A stretch of 64,000 nucleotides of DNA from Pseudogymnoascus destructans (taxonomy: Eukaryota > Ascomycota > Leotiomycetes > Thelebolales > Thelebolaceae), in contig NW_020167528.1 of the NCBI RefSeq assembly GCF_001641265.1, positions 372,001 to 436,000 of the forward strand, read 5' to 3'. The notes beneath the pieces are model-generated. The model was not told the origin of the DNA and made no database searches. It worked only from the letters and a program-made list of their open reading frames with translations. Numbering within the stretch: the stretch's first letter is position 1; every line of letters starts with the position of its first letter. Below are positions 31,903 through 43,072 of this stretch, in pieces. The position numbers and the translations under genes were made by a program.

Positions 31903-32160
31903 TGTTACGATATCAAGTGTGCCTTGCAGCTCGAGTGGGGGTTCAGGGGTGTGGGGAGCTTTCCGGGGTTGGAGCGAAGTTCTCAGTCGTGGAGTGAATT
32001 CTCAGAACTGGTCTCGCTAAAGAGAATTCACTCCACAACAACATAGCTGTATATAGATCGAGCCACTGCTCGAGTGCTCCTCTTCTCTTTCCTTTCTTCT
32101 CTAGATTGAGTTTAATTCATAATACCCAACTGGCGCCCTATGCCTTGGCGAACCGTGACA
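31903..32160. mobile_element. Solo LTR-like insertion LTR3 (258 bp)
   Basis: It starts TGTTACGATATC and ends GAACCGTGACA, flanked by an exact 5-bp duplication CATGT (31898-31902 and 32161-32165). Removing it restores DETGYM-IGCYKSTAV in the P3 transposase. Inside is a perfect hairpin with 15-bp arms, 31989-32003 and 32022-32036 (GTGGAGTGAATTCTC and its complement). Only one copy was seen. Confidence 0.8.
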
Positions 32161-32664
32161 CATGTAGCCAGTCTCGTCAACATTCCATAAGTTATATGGC
32201 TTAATGTTGTGTTTTGTAATAAGTGCGTTATATGTAAGGAAAAATTCCTCAAACACCTCTTTCTTTTGTGCCTGCTTTCTATGCGTATTTAAAGTCTTCG
32301 TATGAATCGAGTGGAATTCAAGGTGTGCCTTAAGGAAGCGTTGTAACCACCGTTGCGATGGGATCGTACGATCGGGTCGCAAGTCTGCAACAGCCCGTAA
32401 AACCATTGATCGGTTTGCAGGGACCCCACGCTTAAGTTGGTCATATATAAATTGACAAACTGCAGTATCTTGTTCTTGAGAGAAAACTCGGTTTTGACCC
32501 CCACGGGGAAGGAGAGGGGTAGTAATGTGTCGTCGGAGTGTCTCACGGTTGACATTAAACTTGCGGGCAACCCAAGTAATTGTATAAGTATCTGGTTGTT
32601 TCAAGTAGAACTGCCGGGCCTCAATAAGACGGTCAGCTCGACTTGGATCGCTATTCAAAGGCAT
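32161..32664 (-). pseudogene. P3 transposase, N-terminal part
   Basis: From ATG 32664 (MPLNSDPSRADRLIEARQFY) it shows a psq-like HTH (ITWVARKFNVNRETLRRH), a CENP-B HTH (SQRWLQRFLKAHLEFHS) and YNLWNVDETGYM with the first Asp, where LTR3 interrupts. This part has no frame change. Confidence 0.85.
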
Positions 32665-32802
32665 CGTAGAGGGTTGTTGTTACGACAAATATTATTATTT
32701 CATCTATGTATCAAAGTGGCGGTGTACATGCACATATCGCTGTCGCGTGCACAGATCGCTGTCGCCACCTACGAGCGAAGCGAGTGGATGGAACACCGAG
32801 TA

Positions 32803-33587
32803 ATATTAATATATTCCTGTCAAAAAGTATGCACCAACAATCATCGCCCTTCTTCATTTCGTTCAGACCGCAAATTATAGACACATTCACGTCTACGGCG
32901 GTTTTGCGCATACTTATATTAACTGCTCATGTTTTGCGCTTATTCAACTTGACTGCAGTCAAGTTGCCTTTCTTCGATCAGACCGCAAAAGTAGCTGGTT
33001 CCTTACCATTCGCCCCTCCTCCCATTCCATCCATCCCCTTCTATTCTACCAGCTACCCCAACTGGTCCTTGCCCAGCCCGTTTGTCCAACCTGTTATAAT
33101 TTTGGAATGTTACCTCTGGTCAATCCTCCAGAAGGGCAACTGTCGATCTCGGGTAAGTGCAAAAGCCGCGTTACCCCGAGAGGACACGGGATGGCTCGTA
33201 ATATGCCGAGATATAGCCCGCAGCCCAAGATTAATCGCCAGGGAAGGACGGAAGGGCCTCAGATGAGACAACGATCATGCGGTGCACCGCAATAGCATGA
33301 TCGGTTCGATGACTGGCATGATCGGTTTAAGCCAAACTCGCGTTGGCCTCGGCAAGGACGTGTCACCATCTCGGCATCGAGTCTCAGTATCACATACGAC
33401 CACAACATGTGCCGCTGTGGCTACTCGCGAGTTGTAATGAGACCTGTGAACTGTTAGAACGGGATCGCATGAAACAGCCAGGAACGTAGACATAAACGCA
33501 TGGATGCATGATGCAAACCACTGCTGCCACTGCTCGACTTTTTATTATCCTGCCGGACACAACATCGTGACCCCCTTTTGCCCCTGA
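32803..33587. other. Non-coding sequence with a perfect palindrome
   Basis: No gene. 32945-32966 is a perfect 22-bp palindrome with arm CAACTTGACTG. It lies between two direct copies of TC(G)(A/T)TCAGACCGCAAA-like sequence (about 32862 and 32975). The rest is unremarkable. Confidence 0.5.
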
Positions 33588-34075
33588 CTAGAATGGACTC
33601 GCTGACCCAAGCTCATCGCCCATAGGCTCAGGGTGAGGATAATAAAGCTGCAACTGTAAGTCGGAGACTTCTGTCCAACATAGGTCCGGCAGATCATCCA
33701 CTCGGCCAAATTCCCTCAACACTGGCAGCTGTCTCCCAAAGAAGGCAGGTGCAGGCGGCTCGTCTCTCGGACAATACTGCAGCTCTTGCTGTGCCAACCC
33801 TCGCACTGAAGCAATGTCCCCGGTGCTCTGGTAACGATCCGAGAGACCGCCTCATGTGATATATGAGGAGCGTCGACGGCTCAACGACCGGGGATGGATG
33901 ACCAGGGCACTGCTTCTGTCGTGACAGAGGCACATTGCATTCCATACCCTACTGTAAGAGCACCTCGCAATCTTCCGTCAGCATGGTAGACAGCGCGACT
34001 GGCTGCAGACGAGGCCGCCATAAACCAATATACCTGCTCTGATGCACATTCCAGCCGCGGCCGTGACGGCATGTG
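33588..34075 (-). pseudogene. Unrecognised ORF remnant
   Basis: One minus-strand frame from about 33835 reads RGLAQQELQYCPRDEPPAPA and ends with LQLYYPHPEPMGDELG at a stop at 33588. An upstream frame (34070-33881) reads ECASEQVYWFMAASSAASRA. Codon composition looks gene-like and the two could be exons of one eroded gene, but no domain is recognised and no start is convincing. Confidence 0.3.
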
Positions 34076-34140
34076 GCTTCCTATAATTCAGTATTACTTA
34101 CATTAGTTGATACGTGTAACATCGAGTATCCAATAGAGGC

Positions 34141-34268
34141 AACAGATTCAATAGATTCAATAGATCCAATAGATGCAATAGATGCAAATTCAATAGATTC
34201 AATAGATTCAACAGATTCAATAGATTCAATATTCAATATTCAATAGATTCAATAGATCCAATAGATAC
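34141..34268. repeat. Minisatellite, 9-10 bp unit
   Basis: About 13 imperfect tandem copies of ATTCAATAG with variants ATCCAATAG, ATGCAATAG and ATTCAACAG. A T-rich run with repeated TCTTTTTAGA follows at about 34340-34410. Confidence 0.9.
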
Positions 34269-34419
34269 GATGCGTCGTCGCTGTAAGACGCCGTTGAGGC
34301 GTCGTTGGACCCCTGGCTGGGATGGCTGAGAGACTCATCTGGCACATCTTTTTGGTCCTTTTTAGATCTTTTTAGATCTTTTTATTTTTAGATCTTTTAG
34401 ATTTTTTTTGGTCCCTTGG

Positions 34420-35223
34420 TCCCCCAAATTAGGGAATTGTACGATGTACTCTACTTACTAAACTGTACTGATATATATGTACATAAACCATCACATGATC
34501 AATGTATGCTTCAGCCCATGTTCTCGACGCAACAATCGAACAAATCCACAATGTCCCTTGTTAATACTCCAGGGCAATTGCATCTCAACGTTCCTCATCA
34601 CCTGCACCACAACCCCTCCGACACTTTCTGCACTTGCCTTCGCTGGCGACGTGCATCTTTACATTGTAATAGCAGCAGTAGCACTGGCGGCATTGCGCCT
34701 ACCTCTGTCCCCCTTGCTGAACCCGAATGCGCCCCAGCGGCAGCCTTGCTCGCTCCTGCTATTTTAACGATTGTTACCGTCATACAACTTCCACGAGATT
34801 GCGAACAGTGACAAATACCACCACACCCGAGAGCCCTGGATTTCCCTATACCCTCATATGCTTCTCTCGAACCGACATAATTCGGTACCGCGACCTCGTT
34901 CCCTTCGCTCTCTCCTCTTCCGCACACGCACATCCTGTGCCCGATATTCCAAATACCAATCATCCTTCCATAGCTTCGGTTGAACGAACAACATCGCCCT
35001 CTGGCGCTTATAAAGGAAGTCAGTCAGACCTGATACCGTGACCCTGCGAGGCACTTGACAAGGTATGCGCTGTGTCCTTCTATATCCAGGCTGCATATTC
35101 GAAGTTGCCAAGTAGTCTCTCCCAGCCGGGCAGTCATTCCCATCCCATCCCAGCCCTATTCCCATACCCCCCATATTCCCCATATATTCCCTTTTCGCTG
35201 CTTCTGTCGCATTGCTAGACGGC
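34420..35223. promoter_or_regulatory. Upstream region of the bZIP gene
   Basis: About 800 bp with only biased or short frames. The last 100 bp before the ATG are pyrimidine-rich (CCCATACCCCCCATATTCCC), common before fungal start sites. Some of it is probably a 5' leader. No conserved uORF is evident. Confidence 0.4.
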
Positions 35224-36619
35224 ATGACTGACCCTGAAGCGTTACGACAGCTATATGCGAAGCAGATCATCCTGCTGAGCGAGATATATAAATCGACCAT
35301 ACCTCCCATCGGAGTGTTCCCAGGCGGCATGGAGATGCAGGCAGATCAATATGCGAACCCCTCAGGCGGTAGCGGCTATGGGAGCAGCGAGCAGTCAGAG
35401 AGCGGAAAGAGTCCCCTGTCGATGAGCTTGGGCTTTCTCAAGACCCTTACGGAGAAGAAGAGCACTCGTGGTGAGCCGAATGACAAGTTAATGCATACCT
35501 CTGCTAAGCCCACCCTAGTTGATGGACAGCCGTCCAAGCGCCGCGGCCCGAAACCTGACAGCAAGCCTGCCTTGACCCGACGTCAGGAACTAAATCGACA
35601 AGCACAAAGGCACGACCCCTCCCGACCCCGCCCTCACCCCGCTAACAGACCCTAGAACCCACCGCGAGCGGAAAGAACTTTACATCAAAGCGCTCGAGCA
35701 AGAAGTGCTCCGCCTAAAGCAGAATTTTTCTACCGTTGCCCGTAGCAAAGACACCCTTGCCGAAGAGAACCGTCAACTCCGGAACCTCCTGGCCGCGCAC
35801 GGCATCCCATGGACTGGCAGCGGCGGCGTTGACGAGCTCGCCGCCACGGGTGGTAGCACATCCTACCCCTCGTCGGGCTCCTTCTCCGGCTCCTACCCCT
35901 CCTCTGTCTCGCCCACCCCACAGTACAGCACCAACACTGGCAACAACGGGGCGCTCCTTGCCCCGCCGCTCCCCCAGACCCCTCACACCCACCATCCTAC
36001 AGCCGCGCAGGGCCTAGACCTCGACCAGGCCGGCATAGACTTCGTGCTCACGTATGCGCCCGACCCCCGCCCGCCCTACCTGACCCCTCCCCGCTGATGG
36101 CCGGGCCGTGTGCACACAAGCTAACCTTGTGTGTACACAGGCTCGAGCGACCGTGCATGGATCATTTACAGTTTCTGGTCGAGTTATCGTCGACGCCCTC
36201 CGGCATGCCTTGCGGACACGCGCTCATGGCGACATGCCCCCCCGTCCCGCACCCGGCTGATGAAATGCCCTGGGGCCATGGGATAGCGAGGCTGCCGCAC
36301 GAGGAGCTGAAGACGTGGGATCTGCAGAAGGGCGATCTGGCGAATTTGTTAGATTTGAGCATGAGGCTTAACCTAGATGGGGAGATCACGCCTGTTATGT
36401 CGTGGGGGATGGTGTTGGGGCATCCGAGGTTTGGGGAGTTGGGGGCTAGGGAGTTGGGGATGGTTGTTGAGGAGTTGAGGCCCAAGGTTCGGTGCTATGG
36501 GTGAGTTTATTTGCGTGTCTGGGGTGTGGGATGTGGGCTAACTGGGCTACAGGTTCGGCGCTGTGCTTGAGGAGTTTGAGGTCCGGGACGCGATGGAGAA
36601 TATGTTCTCGACGCTGTGA
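35224..36619 (+). CDS. Fungal bZIP transcription factor
   Basis: Four exons (35224-35609, 35656-36051, 36141-36500, 36553-36619) encode 402 residues. The bZIP starts KRRGPKPDSKPALTRRQELN at about residue 103, with basic region NRQAQRTHRERKE and a zipper (YIKALEQEVLRLKQNF, LAEENRQLRNLLAAHG). A serine/proline-rich linker follows, then a conserved C-terminal module: DFVLTLERPCMDHLQFLV, GHALMATCPP, LDGEITPVMSWGMVLGHPRF. Exon joins are fixed by protein continuity. Intron 1 has a GC donor (AAAG|GCACGA, branch GCTAAC, acceptor CCCTAG); introns 2 (GTATGC) and 3 (GTGAGT) are normal. It is a nuclear DNA-binding regulator, target unknown. The ATG at 35224 is the first in frame. The gene is intact. Confidence 0.9.
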
Positions 36620-37315
36620 TTTTGCACAGCCATCTCGCTATAGGGAGACCGCGGCAGGACTGGGGGATCTGTCTCCCCCTCCATCTTACGGCGTGGCAGC
36701 CTGGCATCGGCGTTCTTTCTTTATTATTCTGCAGGCGGAAGGGGAAGAGGCAACGGGGACAGGGGTTTTAAGAGGTTGGGTTGCGGGGTGGGGCAGGTGG
36801 TGGTTAGATGTTCACGGAAGTTTTGTTGTTTGTGTGCTATCTATATCCTATGTGGTTGATTACATCTACAGCCGGTTTTATTAAAAAGTATAGTAATGAG
36901 AATATGTCTGTTTGTACGTTCATTATGATGTCTGGTCAGTGTGTGGTTTGATCTGAATGCTGGACAGGCTGGTGTCTTCTCATGCTGTATCGTCTTGAGT
37001 ACTCTGATGATCCTCTGCCATCCTGTCTCGAGTCAGAGATACACATCACCTGCTTCACATCCACTCCACACGACCACGAGTGTAAAATACCCTAGATATC
37101 GTGTCTAGCAGCGTATCGTGAGTGACCGAGCCCCTCGGTCCACGCACACAGGCGGGAAGAAAGATTATTCCAGTGATTTAAGGGTATGCATGCACCAACG
37201 CCACTCCTCTCGCTATGTATCCAGCACATACCACAATGCGCCCCTCATCTCACCAGTCGGTGTGCATCGCACCATAGACCTTCACTAAAACGAGCGCGCA
37301 CAGAGTGGCTGGCAC
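36620..37315. other. 3' flank of the bZIP gene
   Basis: No gene seen. Likely 3' untranslated region at first (to about 36890), then unremarkable intergenic DNA. Confidence 0.5.
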
Positions 37316-37505
37316 TCTACATAAATGGCCAGTAAATCTTCAGGACTCAGATAGGGTCCACCGCTCTTGGTAGTTGACGTCCCACAAACAAATAGAGCAA
37401 CAAGACTCAGATAATGTTCTACATAAATGGCCAGTAAATTCATCAACGCAGATACCGTCCGCCGCTCTTGGCAGTCGACATCACACAAACAAATACAGCA
37501 ATAAT
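37316..37505. repeat. Imperfect tandem duplication, period about 102 bp
   Basis: Unit 1 (37316-37404) and unit 2 (37418-37505) share CTACATAAATGGCCAGTAAA, CCGCTCTTGG and CACAAACAAATA at matching spacing, with scattered substitutions. Confidence 0.85.
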
Positions 37506-38536
37506 TAGGGACTGGGCTGACGCAAATCCAAGGGGGATTGCGAGGAGTACCACCATGAAAGTTTTGAGGAAATGCATATTTGGTTAAGGCAAGTAGTTAA
37601 ATGCTATATCCAATAGAGTATTGTTGAATATTGGACTGAACACTAGAAGGCACTTCAAAACGACTTCAGCAGAATATGCAGAGAGCAGTCGAAGCGCCAT
37701 CCCTTGACAACTTTATATAGACAGTAGACCTCAGCTATTGTCGTAACTACAAGACCAATATCAAAATATCAGTTTAAGACTCAGCTCGGTTCTAAAGAAT
37801 TTGTTGGCTGTAATCCATGTAGGACAGTATCGCAGTTGTTAGTATTGACTACCCAGCACTCTTTAAATGAGAAATGAGGTTAATAAATCTCATCATAGGG
37901 CACCACCAGTGTTCCAAGTAGTCTAGTCATCAAAATTAGGGCGTCATAAACGGACTTTATGGATTTGGCAACATGATAGGAATCCTTTAGCAACATACTA
38001 ACAAAATGGGCACTTAATGTAGCAATGTTCATATTGTACAAAGCAGTATAGAGAATCAGGGTACTGCGGCTCTAGCGAAACACTTGATGGATTTACACTA
38101 AGTGACAGATACTTAGAAACAGTCACAAGTCAAGAACATGTAAATGAGTATCTCTAGTGCTCTGCAAAATGGACTTTGTAATCCTTATAAACCGTGACGA
38201 GATGCTGACTTTGATACTCCTACATTTGAACAATTACTTGTCTAGGTCATTTCTAGGTGCTCATTACCATTTTCGATTGTCTAACGCCCTGAATTCCAAG
38301 AGTTAATACATTTCTTAAATGTTGACGCTAAAGACTTTGCCTCAAAGCCATAGTACTATGTAGGACTAGACAATACAAAGATACGATCAAGAGAAGATTA
38401 AGATTTAACAAGCAATAATCATCACAATCAAAGATTCATTTCACAGTTAACTTATATACATCTCTAAATACAAAATTGGTAATGGGCTTAATTGCACACT
38501 ATATCATAGAGAATAGAGGGCTTTAACAGTCAGTAC
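37506..38536. other. AT-rich remnant containing a dispersed repeat
   Basis: No gene. 37928-38059 is a near-identical copy of 63658-63784 (both contain GGATTTGGCAACATGATAGG). The remainder looks like eroded transposon DNA. Confidence 0.6.
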
Positions 38537-38783
38537 TGTAAGGACACAGGGCACCCAGCTCACAGTAATAGCATATAAGAGTGTGAGTCAGAGGCTAAAT
38601 GGATGCTATCCTATAGGTCTACTACGAAGGATACAAAAAAGATGAAGGGGGAGCCCCATGAGTCAATTCCCTCAAGTACCCGAAACCCATCCGACTCGGT
38701 TAGCCCACCCAAATGATCACACGTGACCCCGCAGCTACCCAGAGTCTGCTCCTTAGAATGAGAGACGAGAAGGCATCCTTACA
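38537..38783 (+). mobile_element. Solo LTR1 (247 bp)
   Basis: TGTAAGGACACAGGG...GGCATCCTTACA with an exact AGTAC duplication (38532-38536 and 38784-38788). Same length and orientation as the copy at 25644-25890. Confidence 0.88.
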
Positions 38784-38868
38784 AGTACTATCATTACAAG
38801 AGCTAAAAGGGAAACATACTAGTGATAATCAAGCTGGTTTGATTTATATGCTTGAAGAATATGGCATA

Positions 38869-40727
38869 ACGTGCATGTATAACGAAAGTGCCAAACAAGC
38901 GAAAGTGCCAAAATATCGCGACTACCCCATAAGAATTGCGATAAATCCACCACAACAATATAAATTAATTAAAACTACTCGGAGTCCTCTTCCTCAGACC
39001 TGTCTATTACAATCTGACAAGTGCGCGCATTGTGTCCAGTCTCACCACACTTGCCACAGCGACGTGCATGGGTTTCTTCCCTTGGCTTCCGACCACTACT
39101 TGCCCTTATTTCTTGCTCTACTTGCTGCACAACGTCCCTCTCGTCCTGTAGCTCCTGTGCTACCTGTTGACTAAGTGATCCTCCTTGCTGTAGTCATGTT
39201 TTTTTAGCTCTCCGGCGCTTGCTTAGCACTTCATTTGCCTGTCGCAGGTTTTGGTTCTCTGCTTTTAACAATGCTAATTGATGCATTATTTGCGATGCAC
39301 CCTTTGTAAACTGGTCAACAGCTGCATAGATTGAGGTTGGAGAGCTATTTTGATGATGCGCAATTCAGTTTTTAATGAAAGTAGACTGTGATACAGCTTC
39401 AGTTGGGTTATTTGGTGTCTGAGAAACCCATAGTTGAGCGGTGTTTGGGCGAGAGGTTGGAGGTGTTGGCGTCTTAAACCTAAGGTCAAGTGTAGATATT
39501 ACACTCTTAGGGCTAAATGGAAGAAGCCCGCACCTCGGAACCCTCCCTGAATATTGCTTTCTGTCATTGCAATGTTAAATGCAGTGTGGAAGGCAGGAAA
39601 GAAGTCATCCTTAGTAATGTGAATAATATGAGCCCGCATCATATCTTCAATTTGCCGACCGTAAGCTCTCTTTAATGGGCCAAAACAGCCAACATCAAGT
39701 GGTTGGAGTATATGGGAAGAGTGAGCAGGCATACAAAGCGTAATAATGTTGTGTTCTTTGCAGTACTCCTCAAACTTGTCTGAGTGGTGGCTCTCATGAC
39801 CATCAAGGACTAACAAGCGATAACCACCAACACTCCGGGGCTTTGTGTGCTTCTCAAAATGCTGAATCCAATCCATACCTCTCTCATTTGTAGTCCAGCC
39901 ATTTGCAGTAACAGCGATTACCCAATCTGCTGGAAATCCGCTATTCTCATACCAAGATGCAAGGTGGTTTTTACCTGCCACAATGACAAATGGCGGCACT
40001 GCCCAACCTTGAGAACTAACGCCTTGGATTACTGTAACCCATTCTCGATTGCCAGGCTGCACCTTTTTTGCCTTTGCCCGCCCATCTGAGCTCGTTACAA
40101 CCGTTGCGCTTGAGATGACGCCCATCATAAACCCAGTCTCATCAAAGTTGTAGATATCTGCATTGTTGATGCCATACTTTAGAATTGTGTTCCATACAAG
40201 CTCAAACCAGCCACGAATGACTTCTGGATCTTCGCACTTAGCCCTCTGGTAGTCGTATTTTCGCTGGAAGTGTGTCCGGAGCTCTACATGGCGCTTAACA
40301 AAGTTTGAAGCCCAACGTGACCCGACGCGTGGTGCGTCGCGTGTTGCAAGTAGTCGATTTGCCATATCTTCAACAATAGACAACTGAGGAGGGAACCCTT
40401 TAGCAGCTAAGTCAAGTATATACTGAACAAGAACTGATTCCTCTAGGTTACTTAATTTCTGTAAGTTGGCTTGGGTATCGCGTCGTGAAGGTACGCCTTG
40501 TAAACGGTGACGTAGCTTGCGGTGGTCTACGGAATAGACCCTAGCTGCAACTCGAAGGCGCAAATTTGGGTCGCTTTGCATAGCTTGGATAGCTAGCACT
40601 AATTTGCTTTCATCATTTTTATGGCGCATGTTTTGTTGTGGAGGAATTTAACATTTAGTTGGGGGGGTTGGTCACCGCATGATTTTGGCACTTTCGCTTG
40701 TTTGGCACTTTCGTTATACATGCACGT
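38869..40727 (-). mobile_element. pogo-type transposon P2 (1,859 bp), close relative of P1
   Basis: Inverted repeats begin ACGTGCATGTATAACGAAAG, flanked by TA (38867-38868 and 40728-40729). They hold two copies of a GCGAAAGTGCCAAA-type motif, a diverged form of the P1 motif. Length equals P1 within one base. The transposase is broken. Confidence 0.9.
38975..40629 (-). pseudogene. P2 transposase (DDE1, zinc knuckle), decayed
   Basis: From ATG 40629 the first 370 codons are open and parallel P1: psq and CENP-B HTHs, NFDETGFMMG, LLVLDGHESHHSDKF and ILQPLDVGCFGPLK are all kept. After GFRGAG (about 39525) the frame changes. The rest is readable in another frame, with a TGA after RRRAKKT where P1 has CGA, and the knuckle CGKCGETGHNARTC near the end. 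It cannot make a full protein, but both ends remain, so a helper such as P1 might move it. Confidence 0.88.
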
Positions 40728-41326
40728 TATTGTTAAAGATTAGGTAACTTATTTTATGATAGACAATGCAACAAACAACGGTACTATGATAGCAAGCCTT
40801 TCAAAATGCTAGTACTATAATTCAATAGTAAATACTAACATTTATTTATAGTACTCTTTGTTCAAGACATCAAATACAATGCTAAGCACTACCGACTACG
40901 ATGTAATGGCCATATCATCAACTTATCAGCACAAGCATTCTTATTTCCACATGATGATGTTCTTACTAGTAACAACAACTCGCAAGAAGTATCACAAGAG
41001 GAAATAAAAGCATAGAAATAGGGTCGGGGTAAGCAAAGAGCGTTCACAGAAGCAAACGGCATTCGCAAACACCAAAATTTGTCGGTACCACTACATAGTA
41101 ATTTATATAAAAAGGTACTTAAATTGATCAACTACTCGTAATTCTCATATCTGTCCCACTCAAATGGCCCTCACTCCCACTCCCACTACTACTCTCACTT
41201 TCGCTCTTTGTCTCTAGATCTGGAATTGGATCTTGATCCTCTAGAGGAATTGGATTGCCAGCTTTTTGACAGGCTTTTACCCTCTTCTTCTAGAGGCGTT
41301 CTTGCTTCTAGGCTTCAACTCCTGCC
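40728..41326. other. Non-coding DNA, probably the 3' end of pogo P4
   Basis: No gene seen. It contains AAGCAAAGAGCGTTCAC and AAGCAAACGGCATTCGC about 20 bp apart, which may be subterminal repeats of the element whose transposase starts next, but no inverted match to its other end was found. Confidence 0.35.
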
Positions 41327-43072
41327 CTACTCGAAGTAATCATAGACCCTGATATTGAGCGTAGGAGACAGGAGGAAGAGGAGGAGAAGGAGGAGCAGCC
41401 TTGGTAGCTCGATGTCTGGGTTACTCCTTTGGAATTCAAGTAATTCCCTTTTCCGTACCCGTTCCGCTCTCCGTGCATCAATGCCAGCACGGAGCTGCAG
41501 CTTATACTCAAGGTTAACCATGCGCTTTCTCTCTCTTCTCTCTCTTGCTTCTTCTCTCTCTTGCTCCTTTACTATCTTCGTATGAATCTTCTTCCGTGCT
41601 TGTTCAACTGTAACAGCTCCACCCTTTTGAATAGATTTTCTGCTTCTAACTTTCCGTTGTCTTTGCTCAGACATAATAGTAGTAATTTGCATAAGCTCTG
41701 AGGTAACCAAAGTACTTTCTGTTAACTGTATTTGAATCTCTGTATAAGAAGATGTCCACTTTTGCCGTGATGGTGAACTAAGAATCTCTTCAAATCTTTG
41801 ACTCCAATTTGAAAGATCTTGACTTGCTTGGATTGCTTGCCTTGGTGTTTCTAAAAGTGCTGGTTTTGCGTATATTGCCACTTTCTTTTCTATCTTCTCG
41901 TAGTTTGGTGGCCAAATACCAGAGTCTCTAAACGCTTTCATACAGTTTCCCTTTGTAAACGTTTGTGTTCGGATTGTAGGTAAGTCTCGGAAGAATGAAA
42001 TAACATTATAGTCAACATCAAAATTCCGAATTGCTTGTTGAATAGCACGGCGGTGCCAATGCTTATACTGTGCAAATACTGTAACGTCAAGAGGTTGTAG
42101 TATATGTGTAAGGTGAGAAGGGAATACATGTAAATGTATGTTGTTTTGATGTGCAAGTATTATAAATTCTGGAACTTCATGAGAAATGTGAGAGTCCATT
42201 ATAAGCAACTTCGTCTTTGTAGAGGGTGCAGAATGTTGAATAAAATGCTGTAGATATTCCATTGCGAGCTCAGAGTTTGTATATCCTGAATCTGATACTG
42301 CAACTCTCTCATCACCGTGTAGATTATCATGGTACCAACTTTCCATATGAAGCTTTCCTTGAATTATTAGGAACGGTGGAAGTACAATGCCAGCAGCTGA
42401 AATTGTCTCTATTACTGTGAGACTTTGACGATTCTCTGGAGCTTGTATATAAAGCTATACAAATTAGAATAATATAATGTAAGATGAGTACATATAACGT
42501 ACCTCCTTTACTGCTGTTGGCACTAACACATGTTCACCGGTGCTCATTCCCACTCGGAACCCAACTTCATCAAAGTTGTAGATGTTAGCTGCAGTAACAT
42601 CTAATTGATTGCACACATCTTTGAATCCATGAAACCATTCTTTGATAGCTGATACATCATGAGAAGCAACACGTGCTGCTTCAATTGGCCGGGTTTTAAT
42701 GGTGTGGAGAGTCTCATGTTGAGTCTTAATCCAAGTCTGGAACCACCGTTGAGACGGTGGTGGATGTGTCGGGATTTCAGCTGCTAGTAGTTGGCAGATA
42801 GCATTAAACACCATTGGCTTCGTTGCACCGTACCCATTTTCATATGACCGTTGAATGTATCTTTGTATAGCTATAACTTGTATATCTGAAAGTATTCTGT
42901 TGTTACCTCCGCGAGGCTTTGGTGGTTGGCGTTGCGCCATGCGTCGCATACGGAGTGTGGTTGGGAGTACATGGTAGATTCTAGCTGCTGCGGCGATAGT
43001 CTCCGTTGGGTTCTGATTTAGGAAATCAATTGCTTTTTGAATAGCTTCGTTTCTAGCTATATCAATTGACAT
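41327..43072 (-). CDS. Pogo-type DDE1 transposase with one intron (P4)
   Basis: Two exons (43072-42503 and 42454-41327) give 565 residues without internal stops. The intron (42455-42502, 48 bp, GTACGT...TTGTATAG) is inferred because splicing turns VKE-VRYMYSS into VKELYIQAPENRQSLTV, matching copy B (YELYTPSPENKSSLTV), which has no intron. Domains: psq HTH (IAAAARIYHVLPTTLRMRRM), CENP-B HTH (SQRWFQTWIKTQHETL), DDE motifs NFDEVGFRVG, LLIMDSHISHEV and LQPLDVTVFAQYKHWH. The C-terminal third is a long basic helix; no zinc knuckle. The last 20 residues (LLLLLLLFLLS) are unusual for the family, so the C terminus may be frameshifted. Upstream, GCAAGGATCGCTTTCGC occurs twice (43158-43193). Confidence 0.82.

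Larger units (their letters stand above)
27761..32800 (-). mobile_element. pogo-type transposon P3 containing three younger insertions
   Basis: Its ends are long (about 75 bp) inverted repeats starting CTCGGTGTTCCACCC (right end GATGGAACACCGAG), each flanked by TA (27759-27760 and 32801-32802). Inside each repeat CGACAGCGAT(A/C)TGTGCA occurs twice in tandem. Subtracting pogo P1 (27872-29731), LTR2 (29897-30832) and LTR3 (31903-32160) with their duplications leaves about 1.97 kb, a normal pogo size. The left end of P3 lies 27 bp from the right end of P5. Confidence 0.88.

Noticed and set aside
34141..34268. CRISPR-like array or telomeric repeat
   Set aside because: The units are contiguous 9-10 bp repeats without spacers and do not match TTAGGG; it is a minisatellite.
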